Of a stretch of 64,000 nt of DNA, positions 63,906-64,000 are shown one piece after another. Position 1 is the stretch's first letter, and the number at the start of each line of letters is the position of its first letter. The stretch lies in assembly GCA_037043455.1 (NCBI GenBank), contig JAWPHD010004357.1, positions 1-64,000 on the forward strand, given 5' to 3'. The stretch is from Cyrtodaria siliqua (taxonomy: Eukaryota; Mollusca; Bivalvia; Adapedonta; Hiatellidae). The position numbers and the translations under genes were made by a program. The notes beneath the pieces are model-generated. The model worked only from the letters and a program-made list of their open reading frames with translations. It did no database searches and was not told where the DNA came from.

Positions 63906-64000
63906 TTGTGTGCCTTTGTATGACCAAAATTGTCGCTATTACAGAGTTACTGATGACCAGTATCAACATTGGGATCACATCCAGAATACCAGCACCAACA

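Overview
The window is animal nuclear DNA. It is AT-rich, has many short exons with GT-AG introns, and is full of decayed transposons, microsatellites and minisatellites. The repeat flavour (TGACCTTGACCT-type arrays, GGTGTTTTACG-type and tRNA-headed SINE-like sequences, many palindromic non-autonomous elements) together with the protein content suggests a lophotrochozoan, most likely a bivalve mollusc. That placement is an inference from general knowledge, not a database result.

Region 1 (about 1.3-20.4 kb, + strand) is one 28-exon gene assembled here by hand. A signal-peptide exon is followed by nine copies of an exon module: A of 62 nt, B of 58 or 61 nt, C of 30 or 33 nt. Every module carries the same four-cysteine pattern, C-x15-C-x3-C-x10-C. 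The module is phase-symmetric, and each of the eight linker exons (C) carries a basic pair or an R-S-R. The predicted product is 481 residues, secreted, and looks like a polyprotein or beads-on-a-string precursor of about 51-residue cysteine-rich units. I do not recognise the family; this is the best candidate for something undescribed. Introns of neighbouring modules are visibly homologous and carry a co-amplified TIR element.

Region 2 (about 20.4-28.1 kb) is repeat-rich and gene-free as far as I can see. It holds inverted repeats, a hairpin-ended dispersed element, and two tandem arrays carrying nuclear-receptor-like half-sites.

Region 3 (28.1-45.2 kb, - strand) is a complete 12-exon alanine--glyoxylate aminotransferase gene (AGXT type). 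All splice phases join, all active-site residues checked are present, and the C-terminus is the canonical peroxisomal signal SKL. An in-frame upstream ATG adds a 50-residue arginine-rich, mitochondrial-type leader, so dual peroxisomal and mitochondrial targeting is plausible. Its introns hold nested repeats, including a minisatellite split by another element, a TIR element packed with tandem repeats, and an inverted copy of the exon 7 donor region.

Region 4 (45.3-64 kb) has no host gene that I can support. It is a transposon graveyard: four LINE fragments, one of them cut twice by the same SINE-like repeat, a PIF/Harbinger-like element with a TAA target duplication, dispersed repeat pairs shared with region 3, and stem-loop and 18-bp tandem repeats near the right end.
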